Positions 6,937 through 14,766 of a DNA stretch of 20,226 bases are shown here, piece after piece. Position numbers and translations under genes: made by a program. Each line of letters starts with the position of its first letter. Within the stretch, counting starts at the first letter, position 1. The notes beneath the pieces are model-generated. The model did not search any database, had not been told where the DNA came from, and was given only the letters and a program-made list of their open reading frames with translations. This DNA is from Prevotellaceae bacterium (GTDB lineage: Bacteria > Bacteroidota > Bacteroidia > Bacteroidales > Paludibacteraceae), in contig JAISXJ010000109.1 in assembly GCA_031270565.1 (NCBI GenBank), positions 1 to 20,226 on the forward strand, read 5' to 3'.

Positions 6937-7374
6937 GTCCGTCAGGACATATACTGTTAATGTCCTACGGACAATTCGGGCAGATAAAAACGTTTGTTTC
7001 TATTGATATTTATGCCCTAACGGGCAAAAAAACGGCTTCCCAGACTGCCTGCAAGGCAGGACTTGAACCGCATACAAGCGATAGCGCAGTTTGCGGAAAA
7101 AGCCGCCTCACAAACCTGCACCTGAAAGGTGCGACAAGTGATAAAAAGTCCTGCCTTGTCAGGCAGTGGTTGGTGTGTCGCGCTTGCAAGGCTGTATCGC
7201 AGTTGTCCGCAAGGACAAAATGTGAATAACCGTAAGTGCAACTTACGGTTAACAGCGAAACACAAACAACCTCAACCCGTAGGGTTGAACTAAATGATAA
7301 TTCAACCAATACGGGTTGATGTTCAGCGTATTGCGATGTCCATAAGTTGCACTTCACATAACGCCCTAACGGGC
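6936..7374. repeat. Swarm of short palindromes with CC...GG cores
   Basis: This gene-free stretch holds at least ten short hairpins in under 450 bases. Stems, with positions: TGTCC 6936-6949, TGTCC 6961-6973, TGCCC 7013-7026, CTGCCT 7045-7059, GCACC 7118-7132, CTGCCT 7151-7166, TTGTCC 7203-7218, an 11-bp stem 7227-7251, TCAACCC 7272-7288, TCAACC 7302-7319, GCCC 7363-7374. Stem sequences differ, but nearly all keep a CC-(3 to 6)-GG centre. A 25-base piece around the TGCCC unit recurs exactly at 6184-6208. Frames of 89 and 115 codons cross it, but they look accidental. Confidence 0.7.
7068..7137. repeat. 70-bp direct repeat, copy 1
   Basis: This segment matches 14767-14836 at 68 of 70 positions in the same orientation, with further weaker similarity extending left to the CTGCCT palindromes (7045 and 14741). 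The two copies bracket the Sus operon and the nuclease gene, about 7.7 kb apart. Confidence 0.85.
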
Positions 7375-7384
7375 AAAAAACTAC

Positions 7385-7398
7385 ACTCTAAACTCTAA
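7385..7398. repeat. Heptamer repeat (ACTCTAA type), two units
   Basis: Two ACTCTAA units follow a GCCCTAACGGGC palindrome and the string CTACACT. The same order (palindrome, CTACACT, heptamers) occurs at 6195-6242. The unit is the reverse complement of the TAGAGTT array at 13782-13816. Confidence 0.6.
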
Positions 7399-7410
7399 AA
7401 ACAGCCGTAC

Positions 7411-7445
7411 AAAAAAAGCGCCCCAGCTGATGCGGGAGCGCTTTT
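7411..7445 (-). terminator. Terminator of the Sus operon
   Basis: Read on the minus strand, 7434-7445 pairs with 7414-7424 (AAAAGCGC and CCC with one bulged base) and a run of seven T follows. It lies 23 bases beyond the stop of the Big2 lipoprotein gene. Confidence 0.8.
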
Positions 7446-7468
7446 AAAATACGCAAAAAAACAATACT

Positions 7469-8518
7469 TTATTTTTTTATAAGTTTGGTGTAATCTCTTT
7501 TTGCATGGTGTTCTACCAACCACGGATTGGCTTCTCTGATTTTTTTCATTCGATCTATTACTTTGGAATCCAGCGTAAGCACAGGAGATTTTGCAGAGAT
7601 ACCACTTGCACCTGAACTTCTGTAATGGTATTCATCAAAATAAATTGCAGTATTATCTTCTGTATACTCCATAACAGAAGCTGTCAAATCGTAAGATGAA
7701 AACACAAATTTATCATCTACTAAATCAAGACCAAAAGAAGTTTTCTCAACATAGCCATCCCAATAAATAACATATTGTCCATCTTCATCTGTGAAAACAG
7801 AATCCAATGCTGCGCCACCTCTAAATTTTATTTTTGACTCTCCATATTGATTATACTCCTGAATGTAACGTTCTAGCGAATCAATACTAAACCATCCTTG
7901 TTCAAATGTTTTCAACTCAGTCATCGGCAAAGCCGGTGTATAAACTTCACCAGGTGCATTTAATACACGGTACGATGGTTGTGTGGCCCCTGCATCCCAG
8001 AATGTTCCCATAATATCAATATAGAAAATGGGACCACTTTCCGGACCGTCAAGTTGATAGCTGCTGTTTACGAAAAAGCCATTACACATAATCGAAATAG
8101 TGTACACTCCTATAGAATCGCCCTTTGCTGTTACAGTGCCTGTTGGCACAAGATTAAAAAGTTCCCAACCTTCAATGTTGATGTTGTTATAATAACCACG
8201 CACCTCCACTTGACAAGTTGCCTCAAGACCGTTGGCTGTGGTAACTTTGATAGTTGCCGTTCCTTCCGCAACGCCGGTTACGATACCAACACCGGAAACC
8301 GTAACGGCTGCTGTGTTGTTGGATTCCCACGTAAGAGTCGGTTTTGCATCAGCAGGATCAAACACTGGTACCAGTCTGAACGTTTCACCAACACCAAGTG
8401 TTATTGACGTATCTCTCAAGGTCATTCCTTTAGCTTCTTCACCATTATCCGGTTCCGGTCCACATGCAGCAAACAATAAGATTGCTGCGAAAAAAAACAT
8501 TACTTTTTTCATAATCAT
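7469..8518 (-). CDS. Big2-domain surface lipoprotein of the Sus operon
   Basis: The 349-residue protein starts MIMKK, with a second ATG two codons in. A hydrophobic stretch ends in the lipobox 'LLFAAC', so Cys19 is the probable lipidated residue. The following 'GPEPDNGEE' is acidic, in keeping with surface export of Bacteroidetes lipoproteins. Residues 32-106 form a bacterial Ig-like group 2 (Big2) domain, with 'LGVGETFRLVPVFDPADA', 'LTWESNN' and 'GVAEGTATIKVTT'. The remaining 240 residues are a beta-rich region I do not recognise. It is the third gene behind susC and susD, 59 bases after susD, in the position of SusE/SusF-like ligand-binding lipoproteins. A role in binding the transported ligand is inferred from that position. 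Confidence 0.8.
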   Translation of the reverse strand: MIMKKVMFFFAAILLFAACGPEPDNGEEAKGMTLRDTSITLGVGETFRLVPVFDPADAKPTLTWESNNTAAVTVSGVGIVTGVAEGTATIKVTTANGLEATCQVEVRGYYNNINIEGWELFNLVPTGTVTAKGDSIGVYTISIMCNGFFVNSSYQLDGPESGPIFYIDIMGTFWDAGATQPSYRVLNAPGEVYTPALPMTELKTFEQGWFSIDSLERYIQEYNQYGESKIKFRGGAALDSVFTDEDGQYVIYWDGYVEKTSFGLDLVDDKFVFSSYDLTASVMEYTEDNTAIYFDEYHYRSSGASGISAKSPVLTLDSKVIDRMKKIREANPWLVEHHAKRDYTKLIKK

Positions 8519-8577
8519 TTCATTTTTTAATTAGTAGTTTATTTATAAATTCAGTTAATAAATTGAATACATCAAAA

Positions 8578-10068
8578 TCATTGGTTTATGTAGGGATTAT
8601 AGGTATATTCCCCAGAAGGTATTACAAACACCACCCTTGGATCGATTTCGGTAATAGACTCGCCGGAGAAGTAGAAATGGTTTGAGCCACGTGTTCTCGT
8701 TCCGCCAAAGCGACGCCATGTAGTCAATCCGCGTCCTTCACCCCACAACTCTACGCGCCAGTTAAATTCCAACTGGCTTCTGAGATCCACAGTGCCAACA
8801 TTAGCAGCTACAGTCGGGTCACGTTGCTCAAGCAGTGGTTCTAACCATTTGCGGGCAGTTGTTTCATCTCCGTTCCTCCATGCAGCCTCCGCAGCAATCA
8901 GATAAGCCTCTTCAATACGCAAAAATACAATATCATTCAGCCATTGGCGATCGACATCTGCAGCTTTTACACCTCTCTTTGGGTCAAAGAATTTCTTATC
9001 CGGACAGAGACTTCTCCCGGTGTCAAACCACTTCTTGCGTTCGTCTGTAGCAGGGATTTGCCCGTAGAGAGTTTCGTCAATAGCCTTGATGTCTCCTGCG
9101 AACGCATAACCGTAGGTGTGAACGTCCATTTGACCAAAGAAAGAAGCCATACCTGTTGCCATTTCAGTGGTAATATCCCGTGCCCACATCCAGTTTTCAC
9201 TTTTAATACTGTTAAAGCCATTTTCAGTTACTTGGGCGAGAGGTAAAATCTCACATTCACTATTGGCAACAATGCTATCAACTAATTCTATAGCCAAATC
9301 ATAGTCATTTGGAGTCGAAGCCTTTGAGCCGCGTTGCAGATAGACATACGCCAGCATAGCCTTTGCCACATTGAGATCGATGTATGTCTTCGATGATCTT
9401 TTGAACGTTGCCAAGTAGCTTTGCGCCCGCACCAAATCGTTTTCAGCCTGCGCATAAACATCCCTAAATGATGATTGAGGCTGAGCGCCTACGGAAGTCT
9501 CCGTATAGATAGGCACACATGGCAAATCTGCTGTTGCTAATGCAGTTTCCTCTAAATATTGGGGCATGTAGAGCGTACCAAGTATAAAGTAGGAATAGCC
9601 TCTCATGGCAAAAGCTTGTCCTGCATACGTTGCTATCAGACTGTCATTGTGAGTGACAGGTGCATCCACGTTGGCAAGCAGAGCTGTTTTGAGCAATTGA
9701 TTGCAATTCTTGATAATCTGATAATAATAGTTCCAAATATAATTATTATCAGTTCCGCCAGAATTAGTTCCATTCAGCGATGCCGTTGAACCAAACCAGC
9801 CATAATTAATAGCTGTCAGAGCGATATCACCACAGATCATATCCGATTTAATATCAATAGACTTTTGTCCGAATAGGTCATGGTCTGACACCATAGTCAT
9901 TTTTCCGTATAACCCTCTTACGTGGGCATCCAGAGCTTCCGGAAGTGTTTGATACTGGTTCTCAGAAAGTGTTGAGCCGGTTAGCTCGGTATCCAGAAAA
10001 CTGTCAGAGCATCCTGTCATCAAAGCAAGCACAATGCATGCTGCTGTAAAAAATTTAGTAAGTTTCAT
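8578..10068 (-). CDS. susD: SusD/RagB-family outer membrane lipoprotein
   Basis: This 496-residue protein is the ligand-capturing lid of a SusCD transporter. A signal sequence ends in the lipobox 'LMTGC', giving a lipid-modified Cys20, followed by 'SDSFLDTE', the usual SusD start after the cysteine. TPR-like helices in the middle include 'LNVAKAMLAYVYLQRG'. Family motifs near the C-terminus are 'FLRIEEAYLIAAEAA' and 'ELWGEGRGLTTWRRFG'. The length is normal for the family. The gene begins 19 bases after susC ends and is surely co-transcribed. Ligand type cannot be told from the sequence: no glycoside hydrolase or peptidase gene lies beside it in this window. The symbol denotes the family, not starch specificity. 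Confidence 0.92.
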   Translation of the reverse strand: MKLTKFFTAACIVLALMTGCSDSFLDTELTGSTLSENQYQTLPEALDAHVRGLYGKMTMVSDHDLFGQKSIDIKSDMICGDIALTAINYGWFGSTASLNGTNSGGTDNNYIWNYYYQIIKNCNQLLKTALLANVDAPVTHNDSLIATYAGQAFAMRGYSYFILGTLYMPQYLEETALATADLPCVPIYTETSVGAQPQSSFRDVYAQAENDLVRAQSYLATFKRSSKTYIDLNVAKAMLAYVYLQRGSKASTPNDYDLAIELVDSIVANSECEILPLAQVTENGFNSIKSENWMWARDITTEMATGMASFFGQMDVHTYGYAFAGDIKAIDETLYGQIPATDERKKWFDTGRSLCPDKKFFDPKRGVKAADVDRQWLNDIVFLRIEEAYLIAAEAAWRNGDETTARKWLEPLLEQRDPTVAANVGTVDLRSQLEFNWRVELWGEGRGLTTWRRFGGTRTRGSNHFYFSGESITEIDPRVVFVIPSGEYTYNPYINQ

Positions 10069-10087
10069 GTTTTTATAGTTTTATGGA

Positions 10088-13000
10088 TTAGAATTGAAAT
10101 TTAATACCACACATAATCGTACTCAGCGGTACATATTGACTGCGATCGTTTGATCCGTCAAAGGCTGCGAACGGTGCAAAACCTTTGCGTGCGGTGAGAG
10201 AAAACAGATTGTCGCCTGAAACCCACACATTAAAATTGTTGAGCTTCACCTTTTCAATCCATTTTTTAGGCAAACTGTATCCCAAACGCACATTCGCCAA
10301 CTGTAAAAAACTGTTGGAGGTTAAAAACCGTGTAGAGGCGGAATTAGCATTTTGATCAAGCCCGTTTGACAAACGCGGCACATCGGTAACGTCCCCCGGT
10401 TTTTTCCATGCACGCTCTATATCTTGGTGCCAGCTATAAGTTCCAAAAACATCTGAGTGCATCATTCCAGCATAATTGTTGTCGTAACCATAACCGCCAA
10501 GCTGGTAGGAGAATGACGCAGAAAAGTCGATTCCGTATAGCGAAAGATCAATCCCAAATCCACCGTAGATAGTCGGGTTAGCTGATTTTCCTGTATAGTT
10601 CAACCCTGCGCTCGCATAATCTTCCGTTACAGTTGTTTTAATTTCTTCATTCGGATTTTCTTGCTGGAACAAATAAACGTCAGTGATGAATGTTGTGTCC
10701 TTTCTCCCTGTCTGAGGATTATCTTTAATTCTGGACTCGGTATAATACGCCTTATATTGAGACATACCATTTTGAGGATTAACGCCTAAAAATTCTCGCA
10801 GACTCCAATCCCAAAGCGAATGATTCAGCACCATGCTGCCATTTCTGATCATCTCTTTTGTTTCGGTCTCCATTGGCATCTTTACAATGCGATTTGAGTA
10901 ATGACCACCATTCAGATGAATGTCCAACTTCACCGAGCGAGTATCTATGGCATGCGCTTTTAACTGCACTTCAACACCTTGGTTCGTCATGGCGCCACCG
11001 TTTTCGTAATACGCTTGAAAACCTTGTGACGGAGCTACATAACGTTGGAAAAGCATGTCATGCGTATATTTGTAGAAATATTCTATCTCTCCAGTCAGAT
11101 ATTTAGACAATTCAAACTCAATACCGGTATTGAGAAGCGTCGATTTTTCCCATGTTATATCAGGATTTCCAAAAGACGCCCAATAGAGCGCCGGCAGACC
11201 GTCAACCACTGTCAACGAATAGAGGTCGTGATAACGGTCGTCTCCGATTTCCGAATTACCGGTTGTCCCCAGACTGGCTTTCACCTTCAGGACTTTTAAC
11301 CATGATTTTGTATCTGACATAAACCCTTCGCTACTTAGCAACCACGCTACACCTGCCGACCCGAACGTTCCCCAGCGGTGTCCCGATGCAAAACGGGAAC
11401 TGCCGTCAGCACGTACAGTTCCATGGAAAAAATAACGCTCATTATAGTTGTATCGAGCTTGTCCGAAATAGCTTTCCATCGTGCGACGTTGGGTGTAGCT
11501 TTCCATACGGTTATTCAGAGCGGCTCTTGACCACTCCAAAGTGGATGTTACCAACTCTGATTTCGATCCATACTGATAAGAATAATTGCTTGAACCTGTT
11601 TCATGAGCTATAAAGGCATCGAAATTGTGCACGTCACCAAATGTTTTTTTATAATTCAATATTTGGTTAGCAGTGAGCATATCCAATGTTCCCGATATTT
11701 TAATAACACGCCCTATTCCTGCAGCATCTCCGTAATACAGATTGTCCATGTCTGAACGTCCTCCTCCATAGAACTGATATGCAACATTTACTGCCAAAGT
11801 CAGATTTTTTGCAAATTCAACTTCCATACGTGTCGTAACAGAGAGGTCATGCGCCCGTGAAATCTGTCGGTCAAGTTGTAATGCGCCGGCAGGATTGATG
11901 CCAGGTCCAAATGGACGCCCAAAATTTTCATACATACCATAATCGTAGGCATTGCCTCCGAGAACTGCGTCCTTAACAACCTCGCCTGTTACGGGGTCGT
12001 GTTGAAAAACAGGAAAAATCGGCGGCATACCATTAACATACTGAAATCCATTATTCATAGATTCCGTTTGTCCGGGATTATTCATTTCCGAATAGGCATA
12101 AGACAGATTGACATTTCCTTTCAGCCACTTTTTGGGTTGAAAATCAATATTTGAACGTGCTGTCAGACGGTTAAAATCCGATTGAATATAATATCCTTCA
12201 TCTTTCAGGTAACCGAACGAAGCATAATAGGTGGTTTTATCCGATCCGCCATGCATTTTAAGTGTGGCTTCCATTTTTTGTCCTGTATGGAAGATATGAT
12301 CCGTCCAACTTTCAGGCGTATATCTACGCGCAACATCAGGGTAAAACTTTCCGGTTTCACCATCTATTAGCGCATTACCCGGAACATCCCACAAATTATA
12401 GTAAGGATTAACACCTTTATTACTAAATAAATTACCATTCGCGTAATCAACAGCTCCCTGATGCCCCAACGTAAGCAGATTTCTTGTGTACATACCCTGC
12501 CAGCCTAATTCAGTATAACGTTCCGGCGAGGTAACAGCTTCGTGAAGAGGAACCAGGCGTGCATTGAGACCGTATTTTACGTCCACATCAATTTTGCCTT
12601 CTGCTCCGGCAGTTCCTTTTTTGGTTGTAATAAGAATTACGCCATTAGCGCCGCGCGACCCGTAGAGAGCAGTTGCCGTAGCGTCTTTTAAAACAGTAGT
12701 GGAAGCTACATCACCCGGATCAATTGCAGAAAGATCATCTCCAAAATATGGCACACCATCAACCACATAAAGAGGTGCATTTGAGGAGTTTACGGAGCCA
12801 ATACCACGAATACGAATGGTTGCGGATGTACCCGGCTGTCCACTCGTAGTGATAACACGCACACCGGCAAACTCTCCTGCCAATGACTTTGTAACATCTG
12901 ATGGATTTTTCTTTTCAATAGTTTCCGATGTAACCACAGCTGCCGACCCTACATACGACGTCTTGGTCGTAGAAGAATAACCTACAGTAAAAACTGCATC

Positions 13001-13297
13001 TAACTCTTTGGCTTTTAGCTCCATAGTTACACGCATACCGTTCTTTGCAGGAAGCGTTACCTCTTTCATAGTAATAAAAGAAAATTCCAGCATAGAGGAT
13101 TCCGATGGCACAGAAATGGAAAATTCACCCTTTGCATCGGAAATCGTTCCCACGTCGGAACCGACTACAATGACCGAGACACCAACCACGGGGTCGCCCT
13201 GTGTATCTACGACCGTACCCGAAATTGCTCTCTCCTGTCCATAAACCAAGCCTGAACACATAAAGGTCAAGGCTAATAGTGAGATAAGTTTTTTCAT
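10088..13297 (-). CDS. susC: SusC/RagA-family TonB-linked outer membrane transporter
   Basis: The 1069-residue protein forms the TonB-dependent barrel under the SusD lid. A signal peptide ends near 'VYGQ' (residues 18-21). A carboxypeptidase-regulatory-like domain follows at about residues 24-95, with 'ISGTVVDTQGDPVVGVSVIV'. A TonB-box-like 'AVFTVGY' lies at 101-107. The plug carries the family signatures 'PLYVVDGVP' (175-183) and 'YGSRGANG' (212-219). The C-terminus 'IMCGIKFQF' ends in the aromatic residue expected for BAM-assembled barrels. It is the first gene of the minus-strand operon. A candidate promoter lies 140 bases upstream and a short palindrome lies in the leader. No ECF sigma/anti-sigma pair is adjacent. 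It imports an unknown glycan or peptide ligand. Confidence 0.95.
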   Translation of the reverse strand: MKKLISLLALTFMCSGLVYGQERAISGTVVDTQGDPVVGVSVIVVGSDVGTISDAKGEFSISVPSESSMLEFSFITMKEVTLPAKNGMRVTMELKAKELDAVFTVGYSSTTKTSYVGSAAVVTSETIEKKNPSDVTKSLAGEFAGVRVITTSGQPGTSATIRIRGIGSVNSSNAPLYVVDGVPYFGDDLSAIDPGDVASTTVLKDATATALYGSRGANGVILITTKKGTAGAEGKIDVDVKYGLNARLVPLHEAVTSPERYTELGWQGMYTRNLLTLGHQGAVDYANGNLFSNKGVNPYYNLWDVPGNALIDGETGKFYPDVARRYTPESWTDHIFHTGQKMEATLKMHGGSDKTTYYASFGYLKDEGYYIQSDFNRLTARSNIDFQPKKWLKGNVNLSYAYSEMNNPGQTESMNNGFQYVNGMPPIFPVFQHDPVTGEVVKDAVLGGNAYDYGMYENFGRPFGPGINPAGALQLDRQISRAHDLSVTTRMEVEFAKNLTLAVNVAYQFYGGGRSDMDNLYYGDAAGIGRVIKISGTLDMLTANQILNYKKTFGDVHNFDAFIAHETGSSNYSYQYGSKSELVTSTLEWSRAALNNRMESYTQRRTMESYFGQARYNYNERYFFHGTVRADGSSRFASGHRWGTFGSAGVAWLLSSEGFMSDTKSWLKVLKVKASLGTTGNSEIGDDRYHDLYSLTVVDGLPALYWASFGNPDITWEKSTLLNTGIEFELSKYLTGEIEYFYKYTHDMLFQRYVAPSQGFQAYYENGGAMTNQGVEVQLKAHAIDTRSVKLDIHLNGGHYSNRIVKMPMETETKEMIRNGSMVLNHSLWDWSLREFLGVNPQNGMSQYKAYYTESRIKDNPQTGRKDTTFITDVYLFQQENPNEEIKTTVTEDYASAGLNYTGKSANPTIYGGFGIDLSLYGIDFSASFSYQLGGYGYDNNYAGMMHSDVFGTYSWHQDIERAWKKPGDVTDVPRLSNGLDQNANSASTRFLTSNSFLQLANVRLGYSLPKKWIEKVKLNNFNVWVSGDNLFSLTARKGFAPFAAFDGSNDRSQYVPLSTIMCGIKFQF

Positions 13298-13366
13298 AAA
13301 ACAACTTTTAAATTAAAACCAATGATATGAGATTTTTTGTTAATACTAAGAGGACTTCCCAAAAAT

Positions 13367-13382
13367 GTACTGCTGGCAGTAC
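13367..13382. repeat. Palindrome in the susC leader
   Basis: GTACTGC and GCAGTAC form a perfect 7-bp inverted repeat with two bases between. It lies between the candidate promoter and the susC start, so the mRNA would carry it as a hairpin. An outer GGACTT (13352-13357) pairs with AAGTCC (13403-13408). It could be an operator or a remnant insertion. Confidence 0.5.
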
Positions 13383-13436
13383 GTTTTATTTCTCAATAGC
13401 TCAAGTCCCATCAAAGCCAAATGAAAAATCAGGGGA

Positions 13437-13471
13437 CAAAGTTACATTATTTTTTACTACATAATACAAAA
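13437..13471 (-). promoter_or_regulatory. Candidate promoter of the Sus operon
   Basis: On the minus strand TAACTTTG (13444-13437) matches TAnnTTTG and TTTTG (13471-13467) lies 22 bases upstream, slightly more than the usual spacing. It would give a leader of about 130 bases that includes the palindrome at 13367. Confidence 0.5.
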
Positions 13472-13739
13472 GCACACTGTTTTTCTGTATTTTTTTTGAA
13501 AAACATCTCTGCACCATGCAAAAATAGCCGTAAAATCAACAAATTTCACGAAAACACATACGGAAATAAAATTGCTGTCCATACAAAAATAACGCAAAAA
13601 ACAAGTCATTTTATCTGAAATACGTCTTCAAAATTTCCCATATTTACAGATGACAAAGTTAAAACTTTGATTTGACACAGGCAACTGTTTTTTAATCCGA
13701 TTGAAAAAAACGGTTCATTCTTTTTTTGAGGCGTTATAA
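13472..13739. other. AT-rich intergenic stretch
   Basis: This stretch upstream of the Sus promoter is strongly AT-rich. A 65-codon frame at 13421-13618 has no protein-like character and overlaps the promoter. I see no RNA gene or clear regulatory site. Confidence 0.5.
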
Positions 13740-13743
13740 AAAT

Positions 13744-13771
13744 AGTGAATAGTGAATAACGAATAGTGAAT
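13744..13771. repeat. Heptamer tandem repeat (AGTGAAT type), four units
   Basis: Four 7-bp units in a row: AGTGAAT, AGTGAAT, AACGAAT, AGTGAAT. On the opposite strand the unit can be written ACTATTC, in line with the ACTNNNN form of the other heptamer arrays here. Confidence 0.75.
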
Positions 13772-13781
13772 AATATTTTTG

Positions 13782-13816
13782 TAGAGTTTAGAGTTTAGAG
13801 TTTAGAGTTTGGAGTT
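13782..13816. repeat. Heptamer tandem repeat (TAGAGTT type), five units
   Basis: Four TAGAGTT units and one TGGAGTT follow one another without gaps. The reverse complement is the ACTCTAA unit found at 7385-7398, so opposite orientations of the same repeat lie near the two ends of the Sus locus. Confidence 0.8.
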
Positions 13817-13865
13817 TGGCCTCTTCCGTGTAGTTCCGTGTAATCTGTGGCTAAATTACTTTTTT

Positions 13866-13893
13866 TCTGACAACTGAAAACTGATAACTAAAA
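13866..13893. repeat. Heptamer tandem repeat (ACTGATA type), copy 2
   Basis: Units TCTGACA, ACTGAAA, ACTGATA and ACTAAAA stand in series, four bases before a -7 box. The arrangement mirrors 6215-6242 upstream of the toxin-antitoxin pair. Confidence 0.7.
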
Positions 13894-13897
13894 GTAT

Positions 13898-13905
13898 TAT
13901 CTTTG
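13898..13905 (+). promoter_or_regulatory. -7 promoter box of the nuclease gene
   Basis: TATCTTTG matches TAnnTTTG and ends 25 bases before the GTG start codon. The -33 region is occupied by the heptamer array and has no TTTG. Confidence 0.5.
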
Positions 13906-13930
13906 CACGGCTTCAAATAAAAACATCAAA

Positions 13931-14458
13931 GTGAATCCGACAGACGCAATATCACAACAGGAAATAAGAAAAGCTGCCGAAAAATACCATTCCTACGGCA
14001 GCGACTGGGAAAAAGCATACTTTGACAGGTATAGCGGCGGTTTTAACGTGTACCATAAAGCCCATAACTTTACGAAAGCAGGCGGCGGCGGTGAAGTCGA
14101 AATAATTGTCGGTATACTGCTAGCCAAATACAACGACAAGCAGGTAGAATTTTTGCCGGAAGGATGGAAAAAAAGCGCAGATATTAGATTCGATAATCAA
14201 ACATGGGATATAAAATATATTGACCACGCCAACGAAGAAACGGTCAGAGCCGCAATCAGAGATGCCCGTAAAGCAGACAATGTTATTTTTTATTTTACGG
14301 ATGAAAGCAAATCTGTTTTACTGAACAGTGCAATAGTAAGAGAAGTCGGCAGATTTTTGAAAGGGCAAACAGACAGAATCCCGGATGTTTACTATATTGA
14401 CAAAAGCGGACTTTTGAGATTGCTTTTTGGGAAAAACAAAAGGGGACTAACTAAATAG
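13931..14458 (+). CDS. Orphan CdiA C-terminal-like nuclease domain protein
   Basis: The 175-residue protein starts at a GTG; the frame is open upstream to about 13892 but has no ATG, and a -7 box at 13898 would place the transcript start just ahead of the GTG. It resembles the C-terminal tRNase domain of CdiA toxins (PD-(D/E)xK-like fold): a glycine-rich turn with Glu55/Glu57, then 'VEFLPEGWKKSADIRFDN' with Asp84, 'WDIK' with Asp93 and Lys95 as the likely catalytic pair, and 'AIRDARKADNVIF'. There is no signal peptide and no polymorphic toxin carrier. No separate immunity gene is encoded next to it. It may be a cytoplasmic nuclease, a toxin fragment or a detached phage-associated domain. Fold-level confidence is moderate and the target is unknown. 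Confidence 0.6.
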   Translation: MNPTDAISQQEIRKAAEKYHSYGSDWEKAYFDRYSGGFNVYHKAHNFTKAGGGGEVEIIVGILLAKYNDKQVEFLPEGWKKSADIRFDNQTWDIKYIDHANEETVRAAIRDARKADNVIFYFTDESKSVLLNSAIVREVGRFLKGQTDRIPDVYYIDKSGLLRLLFGKNKRGLTK

Positions 14459-14488
14459 CCCCCAGTATGTTGCGTATTTGTGCTTTCG

Positions 14489-14498
14489 CCCCCCCCCC
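14489..14498. repeat. C10 homopolymer tract
   Basis: Ten consecutive C lie 31 bases behind the nuclease gene. It is outside any reading frame I can support. Tract length may be variable or an assembly uncertainty. Confidence 0.8.
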
Positions 14499-14521
14499 GC
14501 CGGGACCGGTGGAGGAAAGTA

Positions 14522-14535
14522 GGAGATTGCTCTCC
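14522..14535 (-). other. Hairpin with GNRA-type loop on the minus strand
   Basis: Read on the minus strand, GGAGA and TCTCC enclose GCAA, a GNRA tetraloop. It lies directly downstream of the tRNA-like segment and may belong to the same RNA. Confidence 0.4.
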
Positions 14536-14552
14536 CTTAAACCTACCCCCGT

Positions 14553-14606
14553 GAAACGCTCGGGAATCGAACCCGAATTAACCATTGCGCCCAAATTATT
14601 CTTTTC
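14553..14606 (-). ncRNA. tRNA-like RNA remnant lacking an anticodon arm
   Basis: On the minus strand, 14576-14560 is a perfect T arm: a 5-bp TCGGG/CCCGA stem around the TTCGATT loop, containing the conserved GGTTCGATTCC box. GCGTTTC (14559-14553) would be the 3' acceptor strand and pairs at five of seven positions with GAAAAGA (14606-14600). Only about 23 bases separate the acceptor from the T arm, too few for both D and anticodon arms. 'GCGCAATGGTTAA' in between resembles a D loop. No CCA is encoded. A well-formed promoter stands just upstream. I read it as a decayed tRNA gene or a small tRNA-like RNA, not a working tRNA. Confidence 0.4.
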
Positions 14607-14613
14607 GACACCG

Positions 14614-14645
14614 CAAAAGTAACGCTTTTATTTTTTCTGCCAAAA
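14614..14645 (-). promoter_or_regulatory. Minus-strand promoter ahead of the tRNA-like RNA
   Basis: On the minus strand TTTTG (14645-14641) and TACTTTTG (14621-14614) are separated by 19 bases, the best full Bacteroidetes promoter match in the window. Its transcript would begin near 14607, at the 5' end of the tRNA-like segment, and run towards the 3' end of the nuclease gene. Confidence 0.65.
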
Positions 14646-14766
14646 CATTTCATAAAGTTTAACTTTTCCAGTTGTCAGTTGTCAAAAATAAAAAATAGAA
14701 CACAGATGACACGAAACAACCCTCGGCGTAGCCAATGTCACTGCCTGCAAGGCAGAATTTTCATAG

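Noticed and set aside
6960..7357. Two overlapping open frames of about 89 and 115 codons, one per strand, in the hairpin swarm
   Set aside because: They are made of repeated palindromic sequence, have no ordered domain pattern and no promoter or start context.
13744..13893. CRISPR-like array
   Set aside because: The repeats are 7 bp and contiguous, with no unique spacers of regular length and no cas genes.
14511..14520. GGAGGAAAGT resembling a conserved RNase P RNA segment
   Set aside because: Only about ten bases agree and none of the flanking conserved core or pairing of RNase P RNA is present.
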